Source: an uncultured Opitutaceae bacterium
Lineage (GTDB): Bacteria; Verrucomicrobiota; Verrucomicrobiia; Opitutales; Opitutaceae
Reading direction: 5' to 3'
DNA length: 64,000 nucleotides
Assembly (NCBI GenBank): GCA_937958045.1
Contig: CALFXL010000028.1
Location: 21,521-85,520, forward strand
Part shown: piece after piece, positions 47,673 to 57,374 of the stretch
Layout: every line of letters begins with the position of its first letter
Numbering within the stretch: position 1 is the first letter of the stretch
Notes under the pieces: generated by a model
Told to the model about the DNA's origin: nothing
Databases searched by the model: none
What the model saw: only the letters and a program-made list of their open reading frames with translations
Program-made: the position numbers and the translations under genes

Positions 47673-50600
47673 ATGAACCCCTGCACGCCTCACTGGTTTT
47701 CGTTCGCCGCGCTCATGAGTTTGACGGCTTTTCCGTACGTGTCGTTTGCCGCCGATCCCACGGCGCCTGCGGCTGCGCAAGCCGATGATTTTCCGCCCAC
47801 GGTGGTTCACTCGCCCGGCGCGCCGGCGGCATCACCGAATCGCGCGTCTGAAATCGAACGTCCGCTGCGCTATCGTCCGGAGAATGGTGACTTCGTGATC
47901 GATAACGGCACCGCGCGCTTCAACCGTCCCCTCTACGGTTATCAAACCGCCTTCCGCATCGAGGCGGGCGACCGTCCGGAGTTTGGCCTGGCCACGCCGC
48001 GCAAGGGCGGAGTGCTGCGTATTGGAATTTCCACTACACAAGGCCGGCGCTGGCTTACAGATGCCGCGCACGTACGCGCGCGCTATCGTCCGGGCTCGAT
48101 GGTGTATGAAGTGCGTGACGCGTTGCTTGGCGAGGCGACGCTGTCGGTGGCCGTGTTGCCGACGAAAGACGCCGAAGGGCTCGTGTTGCGCGCGGAGTTG
48201 TCCGGTGAAACCACGGCGCCGGTGGAGCTCGTTTTCCTGTTTGGCGGCGCGAGCAATGAGGCCATCAACAATCGCAACGGCGACATCATGGGCGGCCGCG
48301 ATAATGCCGAGAAGTGGGAGTTGCTGCCCGCGGATTGTGCGGGGCAGACGGTGACCGCTTCCGAGGCGCGTTTCGAATTGCACGGGAAAGCAGGAGTTTT
48401 CGCCGGCACTTTGTCCGCAGGCGAATGGTCGGTCGGTGATGCAACCACGGCAGCACGGCTCAACGACGCACTGACTTCGGTGGCGACCGATGCGCATCCG
48501 ATCGCGATCGGGCGCACGCCGTTGACGGCGGGGACGCCGGTGTTTCTCGCGTTGCAACGAAGCGCACAAAGCACGCCGGTCGCGAGAACGCCGTTGAAGT
48601 TGAAGGAGGTTTTTGCCGCCGCGGAAGCTTATCGCCGCGATGTCGTGAATCGTGTGGTGGTGAACACGCCGGACGAGTTCGTGAATGCGATGCCTGCCGC
48701 GATGGCGATTTCGGGCGATGCGCTTTGGGCGCAGTCGACGGTGATGCACGGCAACAACGCCTGGCGCATGCCGTTGCTCGGTTGGCGCGGACAATACGTG
48801 CTCAACAGTTTCGGCTGGCATGACCGGGCGCGTGAACATTTCCGCCTATGGATCTCGCGGCAAAACACCGATCCGACGAGCATCCCGCCCGCGCCGCGCG
48901 CCGATCCGGAAAAAAATCTCGCGACGGATGATTGGAGATCGCTGCACAGCTTTGGCGGCATTCCGGCGCGTCACTACGATATGAGCCTCGGCTTCGTCGA
49001 TGCGCTGCTGCGCCATATCGAGTGGACCGGTGATCGCGAATTTGCGCGCGAGATCTGGCCATTTCTCACGCGGCATCTCGCGTGGGAAAAGCGCAACTTC
49101 GACCGCGGCGGACTCTACGAAGCGTACGCGGCGATTTGGGCGAGCGATGGCCTCACGTATAATGGCGGCGGCGCGGCGCATTCGACCGCGTACAATTATC
49201 TCCACAACACGCTCGCGGCGCGCATCGCGCGGTGGATCGGCGAAGATTCCACGCCGTACGAAACCGAAGCGAAGCGCATCCACGAAGCGATGCAGCGCGA
49301 GTTGTGGTTGGAGGATCGCGGTTGGTATGCGGAGTATCGCGAGTACCAAGGACTCAAACGCGCGCATCCCGCGGCGGCATTGTGGACGGTTTACCATACC
49401 ATCGATTCGCGTGTGCCCGATCCGTTTCAAGCGTATCGAACGCTTCGATACGTGGACACGCATCTTGCGCGCATTCCCGTGCGTGGACCTGGCGTGCCGA
49501 AAGGCGACTGGTTCACGGTTCCGTCGACAAACTGGGTGCCGTACGAATGGAGCCTGAATAATGTTTACCTCGGCGAAACCGGTCACACCGCGCTCGCCTA
49601 CTGGCAGGGCGGTCGTGCGGACGTCGCGTGGCGTTTGTGGAAAGGCACGCTGCTCGACTCGATGTTTATGGGGCTCAACCCCGGCAGCATGCCGAATCTC
49701 TCGCAGTACGATGTTTATCGCCGTGAGACGTATCGTGACTTCGGAGATTCCACCGGCGTCACCGCGCGCAGTCTCGTGGAAGGTTTGTTTGGCATCGCGG
49801 CGGATGGCATCGACGGCGAGCTCCGCATCACGCCGGGGTATCCCGCCGATTGGGAACATGCATCGATCCGCACGCCGGACATCGAGTATGCCTTCAAGCG
49901 CGAAGGACGTCGCGACACGTACACGATTGAATGGAAGCGCTCGGATTCGCTCGCGCTGCGTCTGCGTGTACCGGCGATTTCCTCGCGGGTTGAATCAGTT
50001 GAAGTGAATGGAAAACCGGCGACCTGGAAAAGCGATGGCTCCGCGATCGGCAGGCCCCGGCTTATCGTGGAAGGCCCTGCGGCCGCACGCAGTGAAGTTG
50101 TGATCCGCTGGAGCGGAGATGCGATCGCTCCCGAGCCGGAATCCGAAAGCGTCGGCGTGCCTGCGAACTTCGAACAAGTGCGACGCGGCGATTTCGGTTG
50201 GTGGCGCCCTGTGGCGCCGGCGCCGGCCGAGAAAACGGTGTATTCATTCACCCAATACACGGCTCCGGAAGGCGCACGTTTCGAGCCGGTCAATCTCGAC
50301 GGCCTGTTCAACGACAAGATCACCCAGATCTTCCGGAACGAGTATCTCTCGCCGCGTTCGCCGCATGTTTCGTTGAGCATGCCGAAACAGGGCATCGGCA
50401 GCTGGTCGGCTTTCAGCCAAATGGCGGAGATCGACGACAGCGGCCTGCGACGTCTGGCGGCGGAGAATGGCGGAACCATTCGCCTGCCTTCAGGTGTGCC
50501 CGTGCATACGCCGCCGGCGGAGACGGCGAAGAATACGGCGTTCGTATCTTACTGGGATAATTATCCGACCGAACTTTCGGCGCCGCTGTCCGGTCGCGCA

Positions 50601-50975
50601 CGCAACGTGATTTTGCTCGTGGCCGGTTCGACTACGCCGATGCACTCGCACATCGATAATGGTGAAGTCGTGGTGTCGTATGCAGACGGCTCGACCGCGC
50701 GGCTCGCGCTTCACAATCCGACCACATGGTGGCCGATCGAGCAGGATTATATGATCGACGATTATGCGTTTAGACGCGAAGCGCCGGTTCCGCTGCGGGT
50801 CGAATTAAAGACCGGTCGCATGTATGTGCCGAGTGGATACGGCCCGACTGCGGGTGGTGCAGCGACGGCGCTTTCTTTGCCGCTCGATCCGAACAAGGAA
50901 CTGCGCTCGCTGACGATTCGCGCGCTCTCCACCGAGGTCGTGATCGGCCTGCTCGGTGCGACACTGATACGTTAA
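47673..50975 (+). CDS. DUF4450-type secreted protein, putative glycoside hydrolase
   Basis: A 1100-residue secreted protein, counting from the ATG at 47673 with a signal ending YVSFA-A; an ATG at 47652 is the alternative. Residues about 60-300 have IERPLRYRPENGDFVIDNGTARFNRPLYG and GDRPEFGLATPRKGGVLRIGI, which I recognise as the DUF4450 start. The middle is an (alpha/alpha)6-type barrel (MHGNNAWRMPLLGWRGQYVLNSFGWHDRAREHF, YEAYAAIWASDGLTYNGGGAAHSTAYNYLHN, WVPYEWSLNNVYLGETGHTALAYWQGG) with acidic residues placed as in glycosidases. A beta-rich C-terminal third (about 830-1100) may bind sugar. No activity is established. Its position between GH78 and CE12 suggests an RG-I-directed role. Confidence 0.75.
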   Translation: MNPCTPHWFSFAALMSLTAFPYVSFAADPTAPAAAQADDFPPTVVHSPGAPAASPNRASEIERPLRYRPENGDFVIDNGTARFNRPLYGYQTAFRIEAGDRPEFGLATPRKGGVLRIGISTTQGRRWLTDAAHVRARYRPGSMVYEVRDALLGEATLSVAVLPTKDAEGLVLRAELSGETTAPVELVFLFGGASNEAINNRNGDIMGGRDNAEKWELLPADCAGQTVTASEARFELHGKAGVFAGTLSAGEWSVGDATTAARLNDALTSVATDAHPIAIGRTPLTAGTPVFLALQRSAQSTPVARTPLKLKEVFAAAEAYRRDVVNRVVVNTPDEFVNAMPAAMAISGDALWAQSTVMHGNNAWRMPLLGWRGQYVLNSFGWHDRAREHFRLWISRQNTDPTSIPPAPRADPEKNLATDDWRSLHSFGGIPARHYDMSLGFVDALLRHIEWTGDREFAREIWPFLTRHLAWEKRNFDRGGLYEAYAAIWASDGLTYNGGGAAHSTAYNYLHNTLAARIARWIGEDSTPYETEAKRIHEAMQRELWLEDRGWYAEYREYQGLKRAHPAAALWTVYHTIDSRVPDPFQAYRTLRYVDTHLARIPVRGPGVPKGDWFTVPSTNWVPYEWSLNNVYLGETGHTALAYWQGGRADVAWRLWKGTLLDSMFMGLNPGSMPNLSQYDVYRRETYRDFGDSTGVTARSLVEGLFGIAADGIDGELRITPGYPADWEHASIRTPDIEYAFKREGRRDTYTIEWKRSDSLALRLRVPAISSRVESVEVNGKPATWKSDGSAIGRPRLIVEGPAAARSEVVIRWSGDAIAPEPESESVGVPANFEQVRRGDFGWWRPVAPAPAEKTVYSFTQYTAPEGARFEPVNLDGLFNDKITQIFRNEYLSPRSPHVSLSMPKQGIGSWSAFSQMAEIDDSGLRRLAAENGGTIRLPSGVPVHTPPAETAKNTAFVSYWDNYPTELSAPLSGRARNVILLVAGSTTPMHSHIDNGEVVVSYADGSTARLALHNPTTWWPIEQDYMIDDYAFRREAPVPLRVELKTGRMYVPSGYGPTAGGAATALSLPLDPNKELRSLTIRALSTEVVIGLLGATLIR

Positions 50976-51065
50976 GAGTCGAAAAAATGCGGGACGCTTG
51001 ATGCGGATCAAGTGTCTCGCGGCGGATGTTTGCGCAGGAGGGTGTAGCGGGCGTGTGCTCGCTGC

Positions 51066-51467
51066 ATGCAAACGTCCGAACCACTGGTTTACTCATGCTC
51101 CGGCGCCTCAAGCGCGGCGCAAATGGCGAACCATCTCGCCATCCGTATGGATCGACTCGGCGCGGCCGAGATGTCCTGCATCGCGGGTGTCGGTGGCGAC
51201 GTTGCTCCGCTCGTGCGGGTGGCAAAGTCGGGGCGTCCGATTGTTGCGCTCGACGGTTGCGCGTTGAAATGCGCGCTGCACATCTTGAAGCGGCATCAGA
51301 TCGAGCCGACCGTGCATTTTCTGCTCACCGATTATGGCGTGAAAAAACGGGCGCGGACGGACTATTCGCCGGAAGAAGCGGAAGGTGTTTTGAAACAGCT
51401 TCTCGCCGATCGGCGTTTTCCGCGCGCGTCGAAAACCGCCGTAGCAGGCGACGTTTTGGTGTGCTGA
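51066..51467 (+). CDS. DGC-domain putative zinc-binding protein
   Basis: A 133-residue protein with YSCSGASSAAQMANHLAIRM at the start, MSCIAGVGGDVAPLV in the middle and the family-naming ALDGCALKCALHIL, a cysteine set (Cys11, Cys38 and the DGC/C pair) that probably binds zinc. No biochemical role is established for the family. It sits between pectin genes but has no obvious link to them. Other frames overlapping it lack family motifs. Confidence 0.88.
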   Translation: MQTSEPLVYSCSGASSAAQMANHLAIRMDRLGAAEMSCIAGVGGDVAPLVRVAKSGRPIVALDGCALKCALHILKRHQIEPTVHFLLTDYGVKKRARTDYSPEEAEGVLKQLLADRRFPRASKTAVAGDVLVC

Positions 51468-51548
51468 TTAGCCTGACGGTAAGAGCGCGACCAACGACAG
51501 TTGCTCGTGCGGGTGCTCGCGCCATCGTGAGGGATCTTTGCTCCTCGC

Positions 51549-52811
51549 ATGGTTTCCACGAAAAAAATCCTTCGCGGGTTAATCGGCTGTTGTTGGTGCC
51601 TCGCGTCCACGTTGTGGGCGCAGAACCATGCGTTTGTGTTTGGCGAGGCCGCTTCCGAAGAAGAGGCCGTCCGGGTGAGCGCGCCGATACTCTATGACGC
51701 GGAACGCGGCTTCGGATTTGAGCCTGCCGCGACGCCGCGTGCGGACGGCGGTGCTCTCGGCGTGCTTCGCGAAGGGCATCCGTTTTATTTTTCCACGCGA
51801 GTTCCCGAAGGAAATTACCGCGTGCGTGCCGTGCTGCGGGGCGGGCAGCGGCCGGGAAACGTGACGGTGCGCGCGGAGCTGAGGCGTTTGATGATCGAGA
51901 ATCAAAGCCTCACGCCGGGAGAGCAGCGCACTGTGGAATTTGTAGTGAATACGCGCCGGCCGGAAATCACGGGAGGCCCGGTAGTGCGTTTGAAACCGCG
52001 CGAGAAAGCCGAAGAGGCCTGGGCGTGGGACGATAAACTCACGCTGGAATTTGCGGGTGAAAACGCCGCGCTGACGGAATTGAGTATACAACCCGTGGAT
52101 ACGATTTCGGTCGTTTATCTGCTCGGAGATTCGACGGTCGCCGATCAGCCACGTGAACCGTACGCGAGCTGGGGACAGATGCTGACGCGCTTTTTTGCAC
52201 CGAGTGTGGTGGTGGCGAATCACGCGGAATCCGGCGAATCGCTCGACAGCTCCAAATCGGCGCAGCGTTTGGCCAAGGTGACGAGTCTGCTACGTCCCGG
52301 CGATTGGGTGCTCGTGCAGTTTGGCCACAACGATCAGAAAGGCGTCACCGCCGAAGCGTTTGGCGCGACGCTGCGCGAGTACGTCGCGGCGATACGCGAG
52401 AAAGGCGCGCGGCCGGTGATCATAACGTCGATGCATCGGCGCCACTTCGACGAATCGGGCAGGGTGGTGGACACGCATCGCGATTTTCCGCCGACGGCCC
52501 GCGCGGTTGCGGCGGAATTGTCGGTGCCGTTGATCGATCTGCATGCAATGAGCGCGCCTTTGTACGAAGCGCTTGGGCCCGAGCGCTCCGGCCTCGCGTT
52601 TAAGGAAGGCGATCGCACGCATCACAATGCCTACGGCGCGTACCAACTGGCCAAGTGCGTGGCGGAAGGCATTCGCCAATCGCTGCCCGAACTGGCCGCA
52701 CATTTGAGTCCTGATTTTTCCGGCTACAATCCCGCGACGCCGGATGATCCTGATGCGTTCTTTCTGCCGGCAAGCCCGGGCGGTATCGGCGCAAAACCCG
52801 ATGGAAGCTGA
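51549..52811 (+). CDS. Rhamnogalacturonan acetylesterase, CE12 (SGNH)
   Basis: Removes acetyl groups from the galacturonic acid of RG-I, allowing lyases to act. The 420-residue protein has a signal ending STLWA-Q (residue 24) and a beta-sandwich module (about 27-185) before the SGNH hydrolase. Block I is LLGDSTVADQ with Ser195. Block III is QFGHNDQK with Asn260. Block V is DRTHHNAYGAY with Asp354 and His357. The order and the family-specific GDST agree with CE12. It is followed by a strong terminator. Confidence 0.95.
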   Translation: MVSTKKILRGLIGCCWCLASTLWAQNHAFVFGEAASEEEAVRVSAPILYDAERGFGFEPAATPRADGGALGVLREGHPFYFSTRVPEGNYRVRAVLRGGQRPGNVTVRAELRRLMIENQSLTPGEQRTVEFVVNTRRPEITGGPVVRLKPREKAEEAWAWDDKLTLEFAGENAALTELSIQPVDTISVVYLLGDSTVADQPREPYASWGQMLTRFFAPSVVVANHAESGESLDSSKSAQRLAKVTSLLRPGDWVLVQFGHNDQKGVTAEAFGATLREYVAAIREKGARPVIITSMHRRHFDESGRVVDTHRDFPPTARAVAAELSVPLIDLHAMSAPLYEALGPERSGLAFKEGDRTHHNAYGAYQLAKCVAEGIRQSLPELAAHLSPDFSGYNPATPDDPDAFFLPASPGGIGAKPDGS

Positions 52812-52856
52812 GCGCGTTTTGCTTATTCAATCTGACTGAAATCTTTGCCCTTTCCG

Positions 52857-52886
52857 CGGCACCATCTCCCTTGGATGGTGCCGTTT
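52857..52886 (+). terminator. Terminator after CE12 gene
   Basis: A perfect 10-bp stem CGGCACCATC/GATGGTGCCG with a 7-nt loop is followed by TTTC, 45 bp after the CE12 stop and 15 bp before the next ATG. Confidence 0.65.
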
Positions 52887-52900
52887 CACCCCGCTACGTC

Positions 52901-53830
52901 ATGAAACCTGTTTTTGCTTTGATCGTGTCCCTGTTTTCCCTCGCGTCTTTGCGCGCGACCACGCCGGAAAAGGCGTATCTGTTTACTTACTTCACCGGCA
53001 ACGGCGCGAGCGGACTGCACCTCGCGTGGAGCGTCGATGGGTTGAAATGGGAAACGATCGGCGGTGGGAAAAGTTTTCTGACGCCGCAGGTCGGCAACGC
53101 GAAGCTCATGCGCGATCCGTGTGTCGCGCTCGGCCCCGATGGACGCTATCACATGGTGTGGACCTCGGGCTGGTGGGAAAACAACATCGGATACGCGTCC
53201 ACGACCGATTTCATCACATGGTCGGAACAGCAGGAGATCCCGGTGATGGCGCATGAACCCGCGGTGCGCAACACATGGGCGCCGGAGTTGATCTGGGATA
53301 AAAAACGCGAGCAGTTCCTGATCTTCTGGGCGTCGACGATTCCGGGGAAATTTGCCGAGACTGCGGGCGCGTCGGAGGACGATCTCAATCATCGCATGTA
53401 CGCCACGACGACCAGGGACTGGAAGGCGTTCACGCCGACCAAGCTTTGGTACGATCCGGGTTTTTCCGTGATCGATGCGACGATCATTCCGGTCGGCGAC
53501 GGTTATCGCATGGTGGTCAAAGATGAGACAAAGAACCCGGTGAAAAAACATCTGCTCCATGCGGCCTCCGATGACGTGGAAGGTCCGTGGAGCGCGCTCA
53601 GTGCGCCCTTTACCCGCGATTGGGTCGAAGGTCCGACCGTGCTGAAAGTCGGCGAGGATTATCTGATCTACTACGACGTGTATCGAGAAAAGCACTACGG
53701 TTCGCTGCGCACACGGGACTGGACTACCTTTGAAGACATCACCGACCGCATCGCTTTCCCGCAAGGCACTCGGCACGGCACGGCGATCGAAGTGCCGTAT
53801 GCGGTAATCGAACGACTGCTGACAGAGTGA
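52901..53830 (+). CDS. GH43-family secreted glycosidase
   Basis: A five-bladed propeller glycosidase acting on arabinose- or xylose/galactose-containing side chains. From the ATG at 52901 it has 309 residues with a signal ending at about residue 20 (ASLRA-T). Predicted acids are Asp72 (MRDPCVAL), Asp192 (VIDATII) and Glu243 (VEGPTV). YHMVWTSGWWENNIGYASTTDFITWSEQQ is shared with small secreted GH43 proteins acting on beta-galactan or arabinan. The exact substrate cannot be read. An upstream start at 52871 lies inside the terminator hairpin and is rejected. Confidence 0.9.
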   Translation: MKPVFALIVSLFSLASLRATTPEKAYLFTYFTGNGASGLHLAWSVDGLKWETIGGGKSFLTPQVGNAKLMRDPCVALGPDGRYHMVWTSGWWENNIGYASTTDFITWSEQQEIPVMAHEPAVRNTWAPELIWDKKREQFLIFWASTIPGKFAETAGASEDDLNHRMYATTTRDWKAFTPTKLWYDPGFSVIDATIIPVGDGYRMVVKDETKNPVKKHLLHAASDDVEGPWSALSAPFTRDWVEGPTVLKVGEDYLIYYDVYREKHYGSLRTRDWTTFEDITDRIAFPQGTRHGTAIEVPYAVIERLLTE

Positions 53831-53839
53831 TCCGAGATC

Positions 53840-53911
53840 GGGACAGGATTACAGGATGAACAGGAAACGCCTCCGCCGAATCTATCCTGTCGCTTCTGTT
53901 GATCCTGTCCC
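53840..53911. repeat. ACAGGAT-type inverted repeat
   Basis: The left arm GGGACAGGATTACAGGATGAACAGG (53840-53864) is inverted at TATCCTGTCGCTTCTGTTGATCCTGTCCC (53883-53911). The ACAGGAT/ATCCTGT word recurs in both arms. This word is a known type of dispersed intergenic repeat in many genomes (recalled). Confidence 0.7.
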
Positions 53912-54011
53912 CATTCTGATGCTCTTGTCGCGGATGGCACAGCCGATGACCCTCCCCGTGAGTTCCTCCTGCTCCTGTAAGTCTCGTTACCCTGTCCAAA
54001 ACTAAAATCCC

Positions 54012-57000
54012 ATGAAACGCCTCCTGGCTCTCTGCCTCGTCCTTGGACTTTCTCTACCTGTCTTTTCGCAAGCTCCCCGATCTCTATGGGAGGATGAAAC
54101 GAAACTCCATGCGGGCACGGAAGCGCCGGCGGCGAGCTTCACGCGTTTTCCTGATGCGGAATCGGCGCGTGGTTTTCGTCGCGAAACGTCGCCGCTTGTC
54201 CGCTCGCTCAATGGCACGTGGAAATATCATTGGGTGCAGCACCCGAGCGCGCGTATCCAAGATTTCCATACGCCCGGTTTTGACGACAGCGCATGGACGA
54301 CCATTCCCGTTCCTTCCAACGTCGAGATCGAGGGACATGGCGCGCCGATTTTCTCCAATATCGATTATCCGTGGAAGGAAGTCGCTCCGCCCGTCATTGC
54401 GGGCGACTACAATCCTGTTTCCTCGTACCGTCGCACGTTCACGGTTCCCGCAGAATGGGCGGGTAAAGAGATCTATCTCACCTTCGAAGGCGTTAACTCG
54501 TTCTTCACCGCGTGGCTCAACGGTCACGAGCTGGGGTTCAGTAAAGACAGCCGCACCGCCGCGACCTTCCGGGTCACACCGCACTTGAGACCCGGCGAAA
54601 ATCTGCTCGCGGTGGAAGTCCTCCGTTGGTGCGACGGTTCGTATTTGGAGGATCAAGATTTCTGGCGCCTCAGCGGCATCTTCCGCGACGTGACGCTGTG
54701 GTGCGCCGATCCGGTGCACATTCGTGATTTCACGGTGCGCACGACGCTCGACGGCGATTATCGCGACGCGGTCTTTTCGCTTTCGGCCGACGTGAGAAAC
54801 ACGCGCGATCGTTCCGCGCCCGTCAAAGTCTCCGCGCGCTTGCGCGAGCCCGCCGGCCGCGAGGTGTTTGTCGCCGAGGCTTCGGCCACGGCGACTGCCG
54901 GCGAGCCCGCCCGCGTGCTCATCGAGAAAGCCGTGACGAATCCTCTGAAGTGGTCCGCGGAAACACCGCATCTGTACTCGTTGGAGATCACGTTGCTCGA
55001 TGCGAACGATCGCGTGATCGAAGTCATTCCGTGGCGCGTGGGTTTTCGTTCGAGCGAAACGAAGAACGGTCAGTTCCTCATCAACGGAAAGCCCGTGCTG
55101 ATCCGCGGTGTGAATCGCCACGAATGGGAGTGTGACACCGGCCAGGTCGTCACGCGCGAAGGCATGATCGCCGACATCCTCACGATGAAGCGCTTCAACC
55201 TGAATGCCGTGCGCAACTCGCATTATCCCAACACGCCTGAGTGGTACGCGCTCTGCGACGAGTACGGTCTCTACGTGGTGGACGAGGCCAATATCGAAGC
55301 GCACGCGCAGATGGACTTTGCGCGCGCGAAGGATGCGACGCCACTGGCGGACATGCCGTCGTGGATTCCTGCGCATCTCGACCGCACGATCCGCATGTAC
55401 GAACGCTCTAAAAATCACGCGAGCGTCGTCATCTGGTCGCTCGGCAACGAAGCGCATTTCGGCGAGGCGTTTCGCCAGACATATCGCTGGCTCAAGGACC
55501 ACGATCCGTCGCGTCCCGTTCAATTCGAAGCGCACACGAGCGGCGAAGTGACCGACATCATTTGCCCGATGTATCCGAGCCCGCAGTCGGTCATCAATTA
55601 CTCCGCGCAGCCGCGCGAAAAGCCCTTCATCATGTGCGAATACGCGCACGTGATGGGGAACAGCGGTGGCGACACGTGGGCGTATTGGAAACCGATCTAC
55701 GAGGGCGCGCCGTACCTGCAGGGCGGTTTCATCTGGGATTGGAAAGAGCAAGGACTGCGACTGCCCGTGCCGCCGGGCCGCACGTTCGCGAAGTATGAAA
55801 CGACAAAATCGTTCCCGCTCGATCCGGAGCTCGGCACGTTCTTCGGCGACGGCGATCTCTTCGATCCCGAACGAAAACGCACCGATGCCGGTTCGCCCGG
55901 CGATGGCCTCGTGAATCCCGACGGCACACCGCAACCGGAAATGGCCGAGATCAAAAAGATCTATCAGCCGATCCAGATGCGCGCCCGCGATCTCACGAAT
56001 GCCGAGATCGAGCTCACCAACTGGTACGATTTTCTCTCCGCTGAAGATTGGCTGGTCGCGGACTGGCGCCTCGTCGCGGACGGCGAAACGCTTCAGCAAG
56101 GCGCGCTCAAAAACTTCACGCTCGCTCCGCGCGAAAAGAAGATCCTCGCGCTCCCGCTGCGTTCGTTCGACCCCGCGCCGGCGACCGAGTATTTTGTGGA
56201 AGTTCGTTTCTCGCTGAAACACGACACGCCTTGGGCCGAAGCCGGTCACGAGATCGCGTGGGAGCAGTTTAAACTTCCTGCAACTTCCAGCGCGCAGCGT
56301 CCGCGTCCGCCCGCGCCGCCGGCTTTGACGCTCGTGGATTCCGCGAAAAAAATCGTCCTCACCGGGCCGATCTTTTCCGCGGCGATCGATCGCGCGACAG
56401 GTTTGCTCGCCTCGCTCAAGACCGGAGAACTCGAGATGATCGAGTCGCCGCTCACGCCGCATTTCTGGCGCGCGCCGGTGGACAATGATCGCGGCAATCG
56501 CATGTGGAGCACGAACATCGTGAACCGCTGGAATCCGCCGCCGGGACTCTGGCGTCACGCGCACGAGACTTGGAAACTTCAATCGCTCGAAGTCACTCAG
56601 CCGGACGCAGGACGCGTCATCATCGTGACCTGGGGCTCGATCACGTTGCATCCGTCGCTGGTCGCCAAACAGCGCATCACGTACACGGTGCTCGGCTCGG
56701 GCGACATCCTGATCGAGACGCAGTTGCTTCCCGCACCCGCGCGCAATTCGCCGGAGCTTCCGCGCTTTGGCACGCAAATGATCATTCGCGAAGGCTTCGA
56801 TCAACTCACGTGGTTTGGCAAAGGTCCGCAGGAAACGTATTGGGATCGTCAGGATGCGCGCGTCGGCCTCTACCGCGGCACCGTGGCGGAGCAGTATTTT
56901 CCGTACATGCGTCCGCAGGAAACCGGTAATAAAGAAGCGGTGCGCTGGCTCGCGCTGACGGATAAAAACGGACGCGGTTTGCTCGCGGTCGGCCAACCCT

Positions 57001-57272
57001 TGCTCAGCGCCAACGCCACACATCCGCAGACCGAAGATCTGTTCTCCGCGACGCAGGAAGAGCCGTTTTATCAGTTCCAAATTCCCGATCGGAAAACGAT
57101 CACGCTGAACCTCGATCTCAAGCAGCGCGGTCTCGGTGGCGACACCTCGTGGGGCGCTTTGCCGCACGAAGAGTTTCGTCTCAATCCGTGGCCGATGTTG
57201 CTGCGTTATCGTCTCCGCGTGCTCACCGGCGGCGAAGATCCCGTCGCGCTCGCGAAACAACACGTCGAGTGA
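54012..57272 (+). CDS. Beta-galactosidase GH2 (LacZ type)
   Basis: A 1086-residue secreted beta-galactosidase; the signal peptide ends SLPVFS-Q (about residue 20). The LacZ five-domain layout is complete. SLNGTWKYHWVQHP and LSGIFRDVTLW mark domains 1-2. NRHEWECDTGQVV begins the barrel. The acid/base is Glu480 (IWSLGNEAH), the nucleophile Glu543 (IMCEYAHVMGNSGG), and the C-terminal small-chain domain has TWFGKGPQETYWDR. It probably releases galactose from pectic galactan. It lies in one orientation with GH95 and the next GH2. Confidence 0.96.
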   Translation: MKRLLALCLVLGLSLPVFSQAPRSLWEDETKLHAGTEAPAASFTRFPDAESARGFRRETSPLVRSLNGTWKYHWVQHPSARIQDFHTPGFDDSAWTTIPVPSNVEIEGHGAPIFSNIDYPWKEVAPPVIAGDYNPVSSYRRTFTVPAEWAGKEIYLTFEGVNSFFTAWLNGHELGFSKDSRTAATFRVTPHLRPGENLLAVEVLRWCDGSYLEDQDFWRLSGIFRDVTLWCADPVHIRDFTVRTTLDGDYRDAVFSLSADVRNTRDRSAPVKVSARLREPAGREVFVAEASATATAGEPARVLIEKAVTNPLKWSAETPHLYSLEITLLDANDRVIEVIPWRVGFRSSETKNGQFLINGKPVLIRGVNRHEWECDTGQVVTREGMIADILTMKRFNLNAVRNSHYPNTPEWYALCDEYGLYVVDEANIEAHAQMDFARAKDATPLADMPSWIPAHLDRTIRMYERSKNHASVVIWSLGNEAHFGEAFRQTYRWLKDHDPSRPVQFEAHTSGEVTDIICPMYPSPQSVINYSAQPREKPFIMCEYAHVMGNSGGDTWAYWKPIYEGAPYLQGGFIWDWKEQGLRLPVPPGRTFAKYETTKSFPLDPELGTFFGDGDLFDPERKRTDAGSPGDGLVNPDGTPQPEMAEIKKIYQPIQMRARDLTNAEIELTNWYDFLSAEDWLVADWRLVADGETLQQGALKNFTLAPREKKILALPLRSFDPAPATEYFVEVRFSLKHDTPWAEAGHEIAWEQFKLPATSSAQRPRPPAPPALTLVDSAKKIVLTGPIFSAAIDRATGLLASLKTGELEMIESPLTPHFWRAPVDNDRGNRMWSTNIVNRWNPPPGLWRHAHETWKLQSLEVTQPDAGRVIIVTWGSITLHPSLVAKQRITYTVLGSGDILIETQLLPAPARNSPELPRFGTQMIIREGFDQLTWFGKGPQETYWDRQDARVGLYRGTVAEQYFPYMRPQETGNKEAVRWLALTDKNGRGLLAVGQPLLSANATHPQTEDLFSATQEEPFYQFQIPDRKTITLNLDLKQRGLGGDTSWGALPHEEFRLNPWPMLLRYRLRVLTGGEDPVALAKQHVE

Positions 57273-57281
57273 TTCTGCATT

Positions 57282-57340
57282 GGGAGCGACGGCCGCTGGC
57301 CGGCTGCTGTTTTGGATGTCAGCGAGTCGCCGGCGCTCCC
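57282..57340. repeat. REP-like palindromic element, copy 3
   Basis: GGGAGCGACGGCCGCTGGCCGGCTGC, spacer, then AGTCGCCGGCGCTCCC. The outer ends GGGAGCG/CGCTCCC are inverted, giving a long hairpin. It lies between GH2 and GH95 genes. Confidence 0.7.
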
Positions 57341-57374
57341 GAGTTTGCTTCATCAGCCCTAAAAAAATCCCCGC

